In this document: in pieces, positions 7,564 to 13,714 of the stretch | How positions within the stretch are numbered: position 1 is the first letter of the stretch | How the letters are laid out: each line of letters starts with the position of its first letter | From: a virus | Reading direction: 5' to 3' (one strand) | Length of the DNA: 27,800 nucleotides | Virus record (IMG/VR): IMGVR_UViG_3300022602_003276 | Coordinates: 1 to 27,800 of that record | Made by a program: the position numbers and the translations under genes | The notes under the pieces: generated by a model | Told to the model about the DNA's origin: nothing | Databases searched by the model: none | The model's input: the letters and a program-made list of their open reading frames with translations, nothing else

Positions 7564-7592
7564 ATTATAACAGATCTAGTTTGCTGTGTCAA
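7564..7592 (-). promoter_or_regulatory. Consensus sigma70 promoter, leaderless exonuclease gene
   Basis: TTGACA (7587-7592) and TATAAT (7564-7569) on the minus strand are separated by exactly 17 bp, a perfect sigma70 consensus. Only six bases separate TATAAT from the ATG at 7557, so transcription should start at or next to the start codon. The -35 box overlaps the stop codon of the bS21 gene. Confidence 0.88.
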
Positions 7593-7822
7593 TACATTTT
7601 TTTGGGCAGTTGCTGGCCTTCGAGTTTCTTTCTCCAGCGAGCACGAGCCGCACCTTTTTTACGCTTACGTTCTGTAGTGGGTTTTTCGTAAAATTCCTTG
7701 GCTCTCAACACGTCTAACAGTTTTGAATCATCAATCTTACGTTTGAATCTTCTCAAAGCCTGATTGATATTTTCACCGTCACGGACACTGACTCCTGTGC
7801 CTTTAATCTTCTTGGGTATCAT
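7589..7822 (-). CDS. rpsU: Ribosomal protein bS21
   Basis: The 77-residue protein matches bS21 of the 30S subunit: IKGTGVSVRDGENINQALRR followed by FKRKIDD, and a basic tail rich in Lys and Arg (TTERKRKKGAARARWRKKLE). bS21 sits near the mRNA exit/anti-Shine-Dalgarno site and helps initiation. The start at 7820-7822 follows a good GAGGAAGG site and gives the usual short N-terminus; a longer in-frame start would add 13 residues unlike the family. It overlaps the upstream gene by 20 bases. Phage bS21 genes are known and thought to favour phage mRNA translation. Confidence 0.93.
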   Translation of the reverse strand: MIPKKIKGTGVSVRDGENINQALRRFKRKIDDSKLLDVLRAKEFYEKPTTERKRKKGAARARWRKKLEGQQLPKKMY

Positions 7823-8219
7823 CGTCGTTACCTTCCTCCTCTGCTTTAATTTGTTCGACAATCCAATCTAAGTTATAAATTCTATTTTTACTTAATAATT
7901 GGTATGGAGTTGTTTCATCTTTGGTCATGTAATAGGCATTAGGATGCGATAACATAAAAGTGACAAACTTATGTGTTATTGGATCACAATTATCAACATC
8001 AATAATTATGCAATCTACTTGATGGCTTACACTTAACATCCAACCAATATCTATATCATCATTATCAAATATAAAGACATTCAAGTCTTCCATACTTCTA
8101 CTTAATATTGTTTGAAACTGTTCTTTAACGTGGTTACCGGGTTTAACTAATAGATAGCTCAAGTTACTGTTAAAAAATCTATCCGGCGGAGTTATTAGAG
8201 TTATTTTTCCTAAGTTCAT
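7803..8219 (-). CDS. Unknown 138-residue acidic-tailed protein
   Basis: I do not recognise a named family. The protein starts MNLGKITLITPPDRFFN at ATG 8217-8219, is predicted alpha/beta, and has a DNDDIDIGWML segment, a CIIIDVDNCD strand with clustered Asp residues, and a very acidic tail (EEEGNDDDTQED). An in-frame TTG fifteen bases upstream is a less likely start. The start lies inside the end of the -1 frame that continues the upstream membrane-protein gene (overlap 8179-8219), and its end overlaps bS21, so all three are probably co-translated. Confidence 0.72.
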   Translation of the reverse strand: MNLGKITLITPPDRFFNSNLSYLLVKPGNHVKEQFQTILSRSMEDLNVFIFDNDDIDIGWMLSVSHQVDCIIIDVDNCDPITHKFVTFMLSHPNAYYMTKDETTPYQLLSKNRIYNLDWIVEQIKAEEEGNDDDTQED

Positions 8220-8505
8220 GTATGCGTTCTTCAAAATATTCTATTTTTTCTGGAGTATAATCGCTAAATCTTGGACCGTGTTTTTTAGTCTCTTCGACAA
8301 ACGCATATAATTCAGGTTCAGTGTCATTGTTTACAATAAAATCTTCAAACTTGTGATCACTGTATTCTTTATATAGCTGATCAACTGGTGACAGTCCTAC
8401 AATTCTTGACCAGATACTAGATGTACCTTGTTCTTGATTTTGAACGTATCCTATTTCAGATCTATCACTTGTATCTTCCCCGTAGGATCCTTGGTCATAT
8501 AAGTC
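8179..8505 (-). CDS. Frameshift extension (-1) of the membrane protein gene
   Basis: A 109-codon open frame lies one base back from the frame of the gene at 8451-9716, beginning directly after a nine-A run (8506-8514) read as TCA-AAA-AAA-AAG. It contains no ATG, GTG or TTG codon, so conventional initiation cannot explain it. A -1 slip on the A-run would join residues 1-404 of the membrane protein to 108 further residues (starting DLYDQGSYGED, ending RKNNSNNSAG), a 512-residue product. The added part has protein-like composition, including VDQLYKEYSDHKFEDFI and PRFSDYTPEKIEYFEERI. One missing A in the assembly is the alternative explanation. Confidence 0.72.
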   Translation of the reverse strand, partial: DLYDQGSYGEDTSDRSEIGYVQNQEQGTSSIWSRIVGLSPVDQLYKEYSDHKFEDFIVNNDTEPELYAFVEETKKHGPRFSDYTPEKIEYFEERIHELRKNNSNNSAG

Positions 8506-9716
8506 TTTTTTTTTGAGCCGTCTTCTTCTGAATACACAGTATCTATTTGTGGTTCTGATATTTCAGCTTCTTCTAATTTTACTTCTTGACCTTCGGCATT
8601 TATATATGTTTCACCTTTGGCTACTCGTTCTTCTACGGTAGAATCTGGTTGCGCTATTGCCTTCTCGGCTTCTTCGATCATCTTATTCCATTTTTCCAAT
8701 TCACTTTCTTCTGTCAATGGAACATGAGCTTCTTCCGGTGCAGTTATATCACCTCCTAGTGCTGTCACCGGCGTTTCGTCTGGAATATCTAAGGGAGCAT
8801 TTGGATCTGTTAATTTTTCTAATGCAACATGATCAATTTCTTCTTTAATCTGCTCAATCTGATGTTCTGTCAAAGGACCATCATCTTTCTCATAGTCTGC
8901 GGGCTTTTCACCGACATCTGCTACATACGGATCAGGAGTATTTTTGTCTAATTCTTTTTGTTCTCTAGCCCAACCGAATGTCATTTGGCTAGCAAGTAAC
9001 ATAATAACTGCTAGTGGATCAAATACTATCACGATTAGGATAATAATCCAAGTGACTGCTTGCTCTAGTAAGGACGCATCTGGGTTGGCTCCATAGATAA
9101 AGGCAGCGATATACTTAATAGGGCCAACTTCGGCTTCGACCTTACGTACTTCTGCACGTATTGGAGCCGCTTGGTCGTTAAGATCAGCAATAAGTTTCTG
9201 CTGGGTTTCAATATCTTTGGCAAGTGAAACCCTGTCCTTCTGCTGACTCTTACGTACAGCGTTGGCTTTGTCGGCACCTTTTTCATCTGACGAACGACCC
9301 ATGATCTGGTCCACTGCTTCATCCATCTGTTTAAGCTGTTTGCGGTCAGCTTCGATATTCTCTTTGGCAGTTTTGATCTTTTCATCAAAGATTGCGATTT
9401 TACTTTGTACATCACCACTCACTAGATTTTGATCGTTATGTGCTTTTGACAAGAATCCAAAGATACCCATCGAAGTAATTATCATGAGAACAATCACTGC
9501 TATGCTCATGTAGATTTTCATGAAGCGTGGAACACGTTCCCAATTGGCTTTTAACCAAGAGGCGCAGACAAGTTTGCCGACTTCTAGAGCTGAACCCATA
9601 ATAATAATTGGAATCACTGCCGCAGAAAATATAGCGGTCAAACCTACTACAGAATAGTAGATTGCGACCGCCGATATTGTAAGACCTGTTAGTAGTAGTA
9701 GATACGCTAGTATCAT
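8451..9716 (-). CDS. Four-TM membrane protein with coiled coil and acidic tail
   Basis: The 421-residue zero-frame product has three N-terminal membrane segments (about residues 1-20, 22-45 and 68-90), a charged helical coiled-coil region (about 105-205, rich in Lys/Glu/Gln), a fourth membrane segment (about 222-246, TWIIILIVIVFDPLAVIMLL) and a long acidic C-terminus. The topology suggests both termini and/or the coiled coil are held at the inner membrane. I recognise it only as a type common in T4-like environmental phages, with no known function. An AAAGG site supports the ATG at 9716. Near the 3' end a nine-A run allows a -1 shift into the frame at 8179-8505. Confidence 0.8.
   Translation of the reverse strand: MILAYLLLLTGLTISAVAIYYSVVGLTAIFSAAVIPIIIMGSALEVGKLVCASWLKANWERVPRFMKIYMSIAVIVLMIITSMGIFGFLSKAHNDQNLVSGDVQSKIAIFDEKIKTAKENIEADRKQLKQMDEAVDQIMGRSSDEKGADKANAVRKSQQKDRVSLAKDIETQQKLIADLNDQAAPIRAEVRKVEAEVGPIKYIAAFIYGANPDASLLEQAVTWIIILIVIVFDPLAVIMLLASQMTFGWAREQKELDKNTPDPYVADVGEKPADYEKDDGPLTEHQIEQIKEEIDHVALEKLTDPNAPLDIPDETPVTALGGDITAPEEAHVPLTEESELEKWNKMIEEAEKAIAQPDSTVEERVAKGETYINAEGQEVKLEEAEISEPQIDTVYSEEDGSKKKTYMTKDPTGKIQVIDLK
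8505..8514 (-). promoter_or_regulatory. Slippery A9-G site, candidate -1 frameshift signal
   Basis: On the minus strand the sequence TC-AAAAAAAAA-G is read TCA-AAA-AAA-AAG. This contains the efficient bacterial A-AAA-AAG heptamer, where both tRNAs can re-pair after slipping back one base. Downstream, ATCCTA (8482-8487) can pair with TAGGAT about 29 bases later. That 6-bp stem begins about 17 bases after the slip site, so it is a weak candidate stimulator. Confidence 0.65.
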
Positions 9717-9729
9717 TGTTGCCTTTCTA

Positions 9730-10512
9730 TTATAAAGGATTACCCTGTAGTGTTGTACCGGAAATCTGAGTTACTGAAACTGTACCATAAATGTTGCTGG
9801 CAGTGGAATTTGGAGGAGTTACTATTACTTTAAGTTGGCTATCGCCGTTTGAAGCAGGATTGTACACACGATAACTGCGACTGTAAGTGCCACTTGATGC
9901 ATTGCCAATAATGATAGCATTAGTAATGATATCCTTAATAGCGACTGCCGTTGTAGTTACTGCTGTACCACCAACACCTGTATAAGCTGTGTTTGTTGTT
10001 GATGAACCTACAGTTGTTAACCCTGTATCATATTCATTTGTGTATGTACCGTTGGTGCTTTGTCCGATTAACTTTAGGTAGTTGTTCCACTCGCCTAAAA
10101 TGAATTCGTCACGATCGAACACTGCCGTAAAGCTCAAAGCTGTTGGTTGTTGTGTAGCGTCCAAAGTACCTGCTGTAAATGCACCAGTTACAGTACTTGG
10201 TGTAGCATTTGTACTGGCTACTTGATTAGTAGCTGTTACACTGACATTTTCAATGCGACAATCACTAAGATTAGCCAATGCTTTGATAATCAAATCCCAA
10301 CGCACATTGCCCTGAGCTAATACCAATGCTTGTGCCGATGACATAGCGCTGGCATTAGTGTATGCAGAGTTATCCCAATCATACGGATTCACTCCACCAC
10401 TTGCTGTATTAGCTGTAGAAGAGGGGTAATATGTACTCAAGTCTAGCGTAATACGATAGCTCGATGGTGTAATTTGATTTAAGTCTTGTTGGTATCCTGA
10501 TCCGTATCCCAT
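9730..10512 (-). CDS. Ser/Thr/Asn-rich structural protein, unknown
   Basis: The 260-residue protein has no signal peptide or membrane span and is rich in Thr, Ser, Ala, Asn and Gly. It has beta-type patterns (VSVTATNQV, SLTAVFDRD-like segments, GTVSVTQISGTT at the C-terminus), typical of virion or fibre-like proteins. No family is recognised. A GCTAAATA late-promoter motif lies 24 bases upstream and an AGGAG site precedes the ATG, supporting late expression as a structural protein. It is followed 13 bases later by the membrane-protein gene. Confidence 0.8.
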   Translation of the reverse strand: MGYGSGYQQDLNQITPSSYRITLDLSTYYPSSTANTASGGVNPYDWDNSAYTNASAMSSAQALVLAQGNVRWDLIIKALANLSDCRIENVSVTATNQVASTNATPSTVTGAFTAGTLDATQQPTALSFTAVFDRDEFILGEWNNYLKLIGQSTNGTYTNEYDTGLTTVGSSTTNTAYTGVGGTAVTTTAVAIKDIITNAIIIGNASSGTYSRSYRVYNPASNGDSQLKVIVTPPNSTASNIYGTVSVTQISGTTLQGNPL

Positions 10513-10536
10513 AATGGATGCTCCTAGTTTATAGTA

Positions 10537-10544
10537 TATTTAGC
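10537..10544 (-). promoter_or_regulatory. Late-promoter-like motif GCTAAATA
   Basis: GCTAAATA lies 24 bases before the ATG of the structural gene at 10512, in a short gap after the three-TM gene. The remaining leader holds a good AGGAG ribosome-binding site. Confidence 0.5.
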
Positions 10545-10550
10545 CTAAAA

Positions 10551-10892
10551 TTACTTAAACACAATTAAGGCTAGCATAGCGGCCTGGCAGAAAAAACCAA
10601 ACCCTATGGTCACTATATTCAAAAAATCCTTCTGGATTGCGGCTTTTATAAAAAAGCAGAACAATCCAGCCCAACTAAACAAAACCATGTCCACTGGAGG
10701 CATTTTTTCGGTCAATCCGGTGAGTACAGCCAACATTGTAGGTATTGTAGCTAAGTGTAGCAGAATAACTGCTACCCAACCCATAGTTTCTGCACTTACA
10801 TGAGGAGCATGTTCCTTTATATTTTTAACCCACAAATCTAAATCAAGTAAATCGTGTATTTGCTTTTTAATAGCTTCCATATCGAATTTCAT
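10551..10892 (-). CDS. Three-TM small membrane protein, candidate holin
   Basis: The 113-residue protein has a charged N-terminal helix (about residues 1-35) and three hydrophobic segments: about 37-60 (MGWVAVILLHLATIPTMLAV), 68-88 and 91-112. It sits eight bases after the SleB-type lysin gene. The size, three-span topology and position next to a lysin are what class I holins show, so a holin role is plausible. There is no sequence motif for it, and similar small membrane proteins of unknown function are common in T4-like phages. The start has an AAGGAC ribosome-binding site. Confidence 0.78.
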   Translation of the reverse strand: MKFDMEAIKKQIHDLLDLDLWVKNIKEHAPHVSAETMGWVAVILLHLATIPTMLAVLTGLTEKMPPVDMVLFSWAGLFCFFIKAAIQKDFLNIVTIGFGFFCQAAMLALIVFK

Positions 10893-10900
10893 CGCTGTCC

Positions 10901-11431
10901 TTAATTATAAAAAATATGATGTCCAATCTTGGCTACAGGTTTCTTATCCCAGCCAGGGTGGATATAGTCCCCATGAAAATATAAAGCATTTTTCAAATCT
11001 GGAAGACGGAACCCTTCCAAAAGTACTTTTTTAGCTACTTCCATGCTTTCTGTGTATACAGGTCCATTCATAGGCTTCATAGCACTGGGACCTTCACAAT
11101 ACCAGCTAAACTGGCACATGACTTTTTCATATACAACATTCTTTTGATATACAACCTTGCAGATATCGCTTGGGAATTGTCCACTTTCTGCACGATTGAT
11201 TGTGACTTGTGCAACTGCTACTTTGCCTTCGAAAGGCTCATAACCTGCTTCGTGATATATGTTACGAGCTAGACAATCTAGTTGTGTTTGTCTCAATTGA
11301 GCTGTAACTGGACTCGCTTGTTCGCGAGCTTGTTTGAGGTGTTCGAATTTTTTCGAAACTGCCATTTGTGCTACTGCTATTAGACTTATTGCTACCAATA
11401 AGTTTACTGCTATTTTGATAATGCGTATCAT
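10901..11431 (-). CDS. SleB-type cell wall hydrolase with N-terminal membrane anchor
   Basis: From the ATG at 11429-11431, which follows a strong AAAGGAG site, the protein has 176 residues. Residues 4-25 (IIKIAVNLLVAISLIAVAQM) form a signal anchor or SAR-type segment. The Hydrolase_2/SleB domain follows: LDCLARNIYHEAGYEPFEGK with the likely catalytic Glu (E61), VAVAQVTINRAESGQFPSDI, CQFSWYCEG, and a C-terminal LYFHGDYIHPGW. SleB-family enzymes cleave the peptidoglycan glycan strand. It is the likely endolysin. An in-frame extension to 11599 would add 56 residues crossing two leader hairpins and lacks a ribosome-binding site, so it is rejected. Confidence 0.88.
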   Translation of the reverse strand: MIRIIKIAVNLLVAISLIAVAQMAVSKKFEHLKQAREQASPVTAQLRQTQLDCLARNIYHEAGYEPFEGKVAVAQVTINRAESGQFPSDICKVVYQKNVVYEKVMCQFSWYCEGPSAMKPMNGPVYTESMEVAKKVLLEGFRLPDLKNALYFHGDYIHPGWDKKPVAKIGHHIFYN

Positions 11432-11523
11432 TTTTGTCTCCTTTACGCTGGATGAGGTGTCGCTACCACCGTCATTGGTTAATGTTTGGCTGTATCTATT
11501 TCTCCTTAAATTAATAGCCGTCG

Positions 11524-11572
11524 CCCCAAAACTCTTTGGGGACAATATATAGTTATCCTCTGTTGCTAGAGG
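11524..11572 (-). ncRNA. Two hairpins in the SleB lysin leader
   Basis: The 171-base region between the upstream gene and the lysin ATG contains two stem-loops on the transcribed strand: CCTCT-(6)-AGAGG (11557-11572) and CCCCAAA-GAGT-TTTGGGG (11524-11541, perfect 7 bp). With the motif at 11583-11590 as promoter, they lie in a leader of about 145 bases and could control lysin timing. Confidence 0.5.
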
Positions 11573-11582
11573 AAAAGTACTA

Positions 11583-11590
11583 TGTTTATA
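11583..11590 (-). promoter_or_regulatory. Late-promoter-like motif TATAAACA for the lysin
   Basis: TATAAACA differs from TATAAATA at one position and lies in the gap just after the stop of the upstream gene. It would start a leader of about 145 bases in front of the SleB lysin. Confidence 0.4.
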
Positions 11591-11602
11591 CTTAGTCACA
11601 GT

Positions 11603-12004
11603 TTAACGTCGCATTCTTGAAATGTCAACTGCTTGTTCATCGCTAAAAACCGGCACTGCGTTGCTTTTATGCATGGTTGCAATGCCTTTTACCATAGTTC
11701 CTGTGTAGATTTTGGCCGGTGCTAATGTGGCATTCCCCATGCCGGAATCTCTACTTTTGATATGAGCAGTAGTATTACGACCCGCAGGAATGGCCAAACT
11801 ATAACCAGAAGTAGCTAGATTACCAGCACTCAGGGCTCGTTTACGTTTCTTCTGCTCTTGCTCAATATTATATTTTTTAAGCAGTTCTTTCCATTCATGA
11901 TCCAATTGTCTTGCCTTTCTTGCATGTTCTGCTGAAGCGAATTTTTGTTTGCCTTTCTTTTTGCCTGTAGTTGAATACATAGGCGGCAACAAGTGCATAC
12001 TCAT
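11603..12004 (-). CDS. Basic phage protein of unknown function
   Basis: The protein has 133 residues from the TAATG-coupled start at 12002-12004; an in-frame ATG at 12013 would add three. It has a basic helical N-terminal half (KKKGKQKFASAEHARKARQL, then a Lys/Glu-rich helix) and ends with KSNAVPVFSDEQAVDISRMRR, a C-terminal motif I associate with small conserved hypothetical proteins of several phage groups. No function is known to me. The overlapping stop/start couples it to the preceding gene under the consensus promoter at 12348-12376. Confidence 0.75.
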   Translation of the reverse strand: MSMHLLPPMYSTTGKKKGKQKFASAEHARKARQLDHEWKELLKKYNIEQEQKKRKRALSAGNLATSGYSLAIPAGRNTTAHIKSRDSGMGNATLAPAKIYTGTMVKGIATMHKSNAVPVFSDEQAVDISRMRR

Positions 12005-12315
12005 TAGCGACATCCGATCATTGTAATATTTTTAGCATTGTTGGCAATCCAAGCACCGTACTTTTTGTGAAATTTATCAAAGGTCTCTCCTAACTTGTTA
12101 GGATCCAATGGTAAATGATAATAACTAAGCCAAGTTTTAATCACTCTAGCTAGATCTTCTCTAGATAAATGTGCCATGGCCAAATCAAGATAATTTTGAG
12201 CTTCTTTATTCACTCTATTTTCTGATTTTCCCGTCATCTCTTTGCCACATATATGCGCAAAATATTGTGCATCAAATTTTAATTGATTCCAAAATTTATT
12301 CTGTTCTGGTGTCAA
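12004..12315 (-). CDS. Unknown 103-residue helical protein, TTG start
   Basis: The frame uses a TTG start at 12313-12315, preceded by TGGAGA at good distance, and begins TPEQNKFWNQLKFDAQYFAH after Met. It is mostly alpha-helical with many charged residues and ends NITMIGCR. No family is recognised. It is the first gene after a perfect sigma70 promoter, so it is probably expressed early, and it is coupled by TAATG to the next gene. Confidence 0.72.
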   Translation of the reverse strand: MTPEQNKFWNQLKFDAQYFAHICGKEMTGKSENRVNKEAQNYLDLAMAHLSREDLARVIKTWLSYYHLPLDPNKLGETFDKFHKKYGAWIANNAKNITMIGCR

Positions 12316-12342
12316 AATAAATCTCCAAAAGTTATAACAATA

Positions 12343-12376
12343 CTAGTATTATACTAGCAAATCCGACTTGTGTCAA
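12343..12376 (-). promoter_or_regulatory. Perfect sigma70 promoter with -10 inside a palindrome
   Basis: TTGACA (12371-12376) and TATAAT (12348-12353) are 17 bp apart on the minus strand, a perfect consensus. The -10 box lies inside the 15-bp palindrome CTAGTATTATACTAG (12343-12357), which could be a repressor operator. The promoter sits in the 67-base gap between iscA and the TTG-start gene. Confidence 0.88.
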
Positions 12377-12382
12377 TTATTA

Positions 12383-12709
12383 TTATACTCGGAAACTTTC
12401 TCCACATCCGCATTCACCTCTGGAATTGGGATTGGTGAATTCGAAACCTTCATTGAGTCCATTGCGGACCCAATCCATTGTTAAGCCTGATAAGTAAGGC
12501 TCGTCTTTCATACTTACAAGTACACAGAATTCGTTTTGAGCATAATTGATTATGCCTTCTTCTCCGTCATACTTGTCCACATATTCCAACACATAGGCCA
12601 AGCCCGAGCAACCGGTAGTTTTTACGCCTATGCGAATACCAACGCCTTTACCTCGACGTGCCAAATTCTGTTTGATTTTTTTACTGGCTGTGTCTGTTAC
12701 GGTAATCAT
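12383..12709 (-). CDS. iscA: A-type Fe-S carrier protein (IscA/ErpA-like)
   Basis: The 108-residue protein has the three conserved cysteines of A-type carriers: C34 in KTTGCSGLAYVLEY, and C100 and C102 in the C-terminal ECGCGESF. The length is typical. These proteins accept or bind Fe-S clusters or iron and pass them to target apoproteins. The gene directly abuts the iscU stop (no gap), so the two are co-expressed. IscA and ErpA cannot be separated by motif alone; the pairing with iscU favours IscA. Confidence 0.93.
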   Translation of the reverse strand: MITVTDTASKKIKQNLARRGKGVGIRIGVKTTGCSGLAYVLEYVDKYDGEEGIINYAQNEFCVLVSMKDEPYLSGLTMDWVRNGLNEGFEFTNPNSRGECGCGESFRV

Positions 12710-13093
12710 CTAATGTAGATTGTTTTTCTGTTTATAATCCGCAATGGCAGACTTCAATGAATCTTCCGCTAGGATTGAACAATGTATCTTTACCGGAGGT
12801 AAAGATAGTTCCTCTGCAATCGCTGAATTTTTAATTGTACTTGCTTGTTCAAGAGTTTGTCCTTTTAGCCATTCAGTTACTAGAGATGAACTTGCAATAG
12901 CACTGCCACAGCCATAGGTTTTGAATTTTGCATCTACAATAATTCCGTCTTCGACTTTAATTTGCAACTTCATTACATCTCCGCAGGCCGGACTTCCGGT
13001 GAGTCCTGTGCCAACGTTGGGATCATTCTTATCAAACGATCCTACATTTCGAGGGTTTTCATAATGGTCGATTACTTTGTCTGAATAGGCCAT
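12710..13093 (-). CDS. iscU: IscU Fe-S cluster scaffold
   Basis: The 127-residue protein begins MAYSDKVIDHYENPRNVGSF, the IscU signature, and keeps all cluster ligands: C37 and D39 (SPACGD), C62 (YGCGSA), and H104-C105. The LPPVK motif (98-102) recognised by the specialised Hsp70 HscA is intact. IscU assembles [2Fe-2S] clusters from IscS-derived sulfur. No iscS, hscA or hscB is in the window, so host partners would be used. It follows two bases after the exported protein gene and adjoins iscA. Confidence 0.95.
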   Translation of the reverse strand: MAYSDKVIDHYENPRNVGSFDKNDPNVGTGLTGSPACGDVMKLQIKVEDGIIVDAKFKTYGCGSAIASSSLVTEWLKGQTLEQASTIKNSAIAEELSLPPVKIHCSILAEDSLKSAIADYKQKNNLH

Positions 13094-13094
13094 A

Positions 13095-13448
13095 TTAGTT
13101 TGGAACTAGTACAATTTTTTGTGTATTAGTTTGTGGATCAATCATTTCCTGCCAATGATAGCCAGCTGGTGGTGCTTGTACAGTCGGCTGTGTATAGATA
13201 ACACTGGGTTGTTGTACATACACTGGAGGTTGTTCAACAATTACTGTGCGAGGTTGAGCAATTTCATAACCAATTACTCCGCCTATTACAGCTGGAGCGA
13301 CCCACCCCATTCCGTAACCGCCTCGATAGCAACAGCCGCCACGATATCTAAATCCCTCGTGTGCTTGAGCCTGTGGGCTGTAGGCAAACAAAGCACTCAT
13401 TGCCAAAATACTGGCAAACACTGAACCAATTATAAGTTTACTTTTCAT
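13095..13448 (-). CDS. Exported Gly/Tyr- and Gln/Pro-rich protein, unknown
   Basis: The 117-residue protein has a clear signal peptide (basic MKSK, hydrophobic core to about residue 22, AQA cleavage site near residue 29). The mature part has a RYRGGCCYRGGYGMGW segment, a glycine-zipper-like APAVIGGVIGYEIA stretch, repeated Gln-Pro units (EQPPVYVQQPSVIYTQP) and a C-terminal GYHWQEMIDPQTNTQKIV. It resembles small bacterial envelope proteins of unknown function. A good AAGGAG site and an ACTAAATA motif lie upstream. A periplasmic or outer-membrane location is likely; the function is not recognised. Confidence 0.8.
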   Translation of the reverse strand: MKSKLIIGSVFASILAMSALFAYSPQAQAHEGFRYRGGCCYRGGYGMGWVAPAVIGGVIGYEIAQPRTVIVEQPPVYVQQPSVIYTQPTVQAPPAGYHWQEMIDPQTNTQKIVLVPN

Positions 13449-13490
13449 ACTATTCTCCTTGGCATATAATATAATAACGCCTTAGACTAA

Positions 13491-13498
13491 TATTTAGT
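13491..13498 (-). promoter_or_regulatory. Late-promoter-like motif ACTAAATA
   Basis: ACTAAATA lies between the histone-like gene and the exported-protein gene, 42 bases before the ATG at 13448. It would drive the exported protein, iscU and iscA. Confidence 0.5.
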
Positions 13499-13502
13499 TG
13501 AC

Positions 13503-13697
13503 TTATTTGGCTTCTTTACGAGCATTTTTAACTGCTGTAACATCGTTACGAGTTTCTTTACACAACTTTGCAAGTTCTTGCAAATGTTTACGAACACGGG
13601 TACCTGCGGCACCAACTTCTTTGTCGTAGAATTTTTCGAAATCTGATTCCATAGCTTCTACTAACGCTGTGAATTCTGTATATTTGTTTTGGGCCAT
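13503..13697 (-). CDS. Histone H1-like (Hc1-type) small basic protein
   Basis: The 64-residue Lys-rich helical protein (YTEFTALVEAMESDFEKFYD, then AAGTRVRKHLQELAKLCKE) matches the bacterial/phage histone H1-like Hc1 pattern: an acidic N-terminal helix followed by a basic helix ending in Lys/Arg. It may bind DNA nonspecifically. It has its own AAAGGAG site and a sigma70-like promoter with an inverted repeat. Family assignment is from pattern recognition, so DNA binding is inference. Confidence 0.78.
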   Translation of the reverse strand: MAQNKYTEFTALVEAMESDFEKFYDKEVGAAGTRVRKHLQELAKLCKETRNDVTAVKNARKEAK

Positions 13698-13714
13698 TTA
13701 ATTCTCCTTTAGGC

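Noticed and set aside
9065-9418. Alternative-frame open reading frame of 117 codons within the membrane-protein gene
   Set aside because: It lies wholly inside the coiled-coil coding region, is strongly basic as expected of an off-frame reading of Lys/Glu-rich sequence, and has no ribosome-binding site.
9736-9741. TATAAT just upstream of the membrane-protein gene at 9716
   Set aside because: No acceptable -35 box lies 16-18 bp upstream, and the bases encode the stop of the preceding gene.
11465-11498. Ten-codon minigene in the lysin leader
   Set aside because: A short frame (MTVVATPHPA) follows an AAGGAG sequence, but the spacing is over 20 bases and nothing else supports translation.
11432-11599. 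In-frame 56-residue N-terminal extension of the SleB lysin
   Set aside because: It crosses two stable hairpins, has no ribosome-binding site, and the internal ATG at 11431 has a strong AAAGGAG and is followed directly by a signal anchor.
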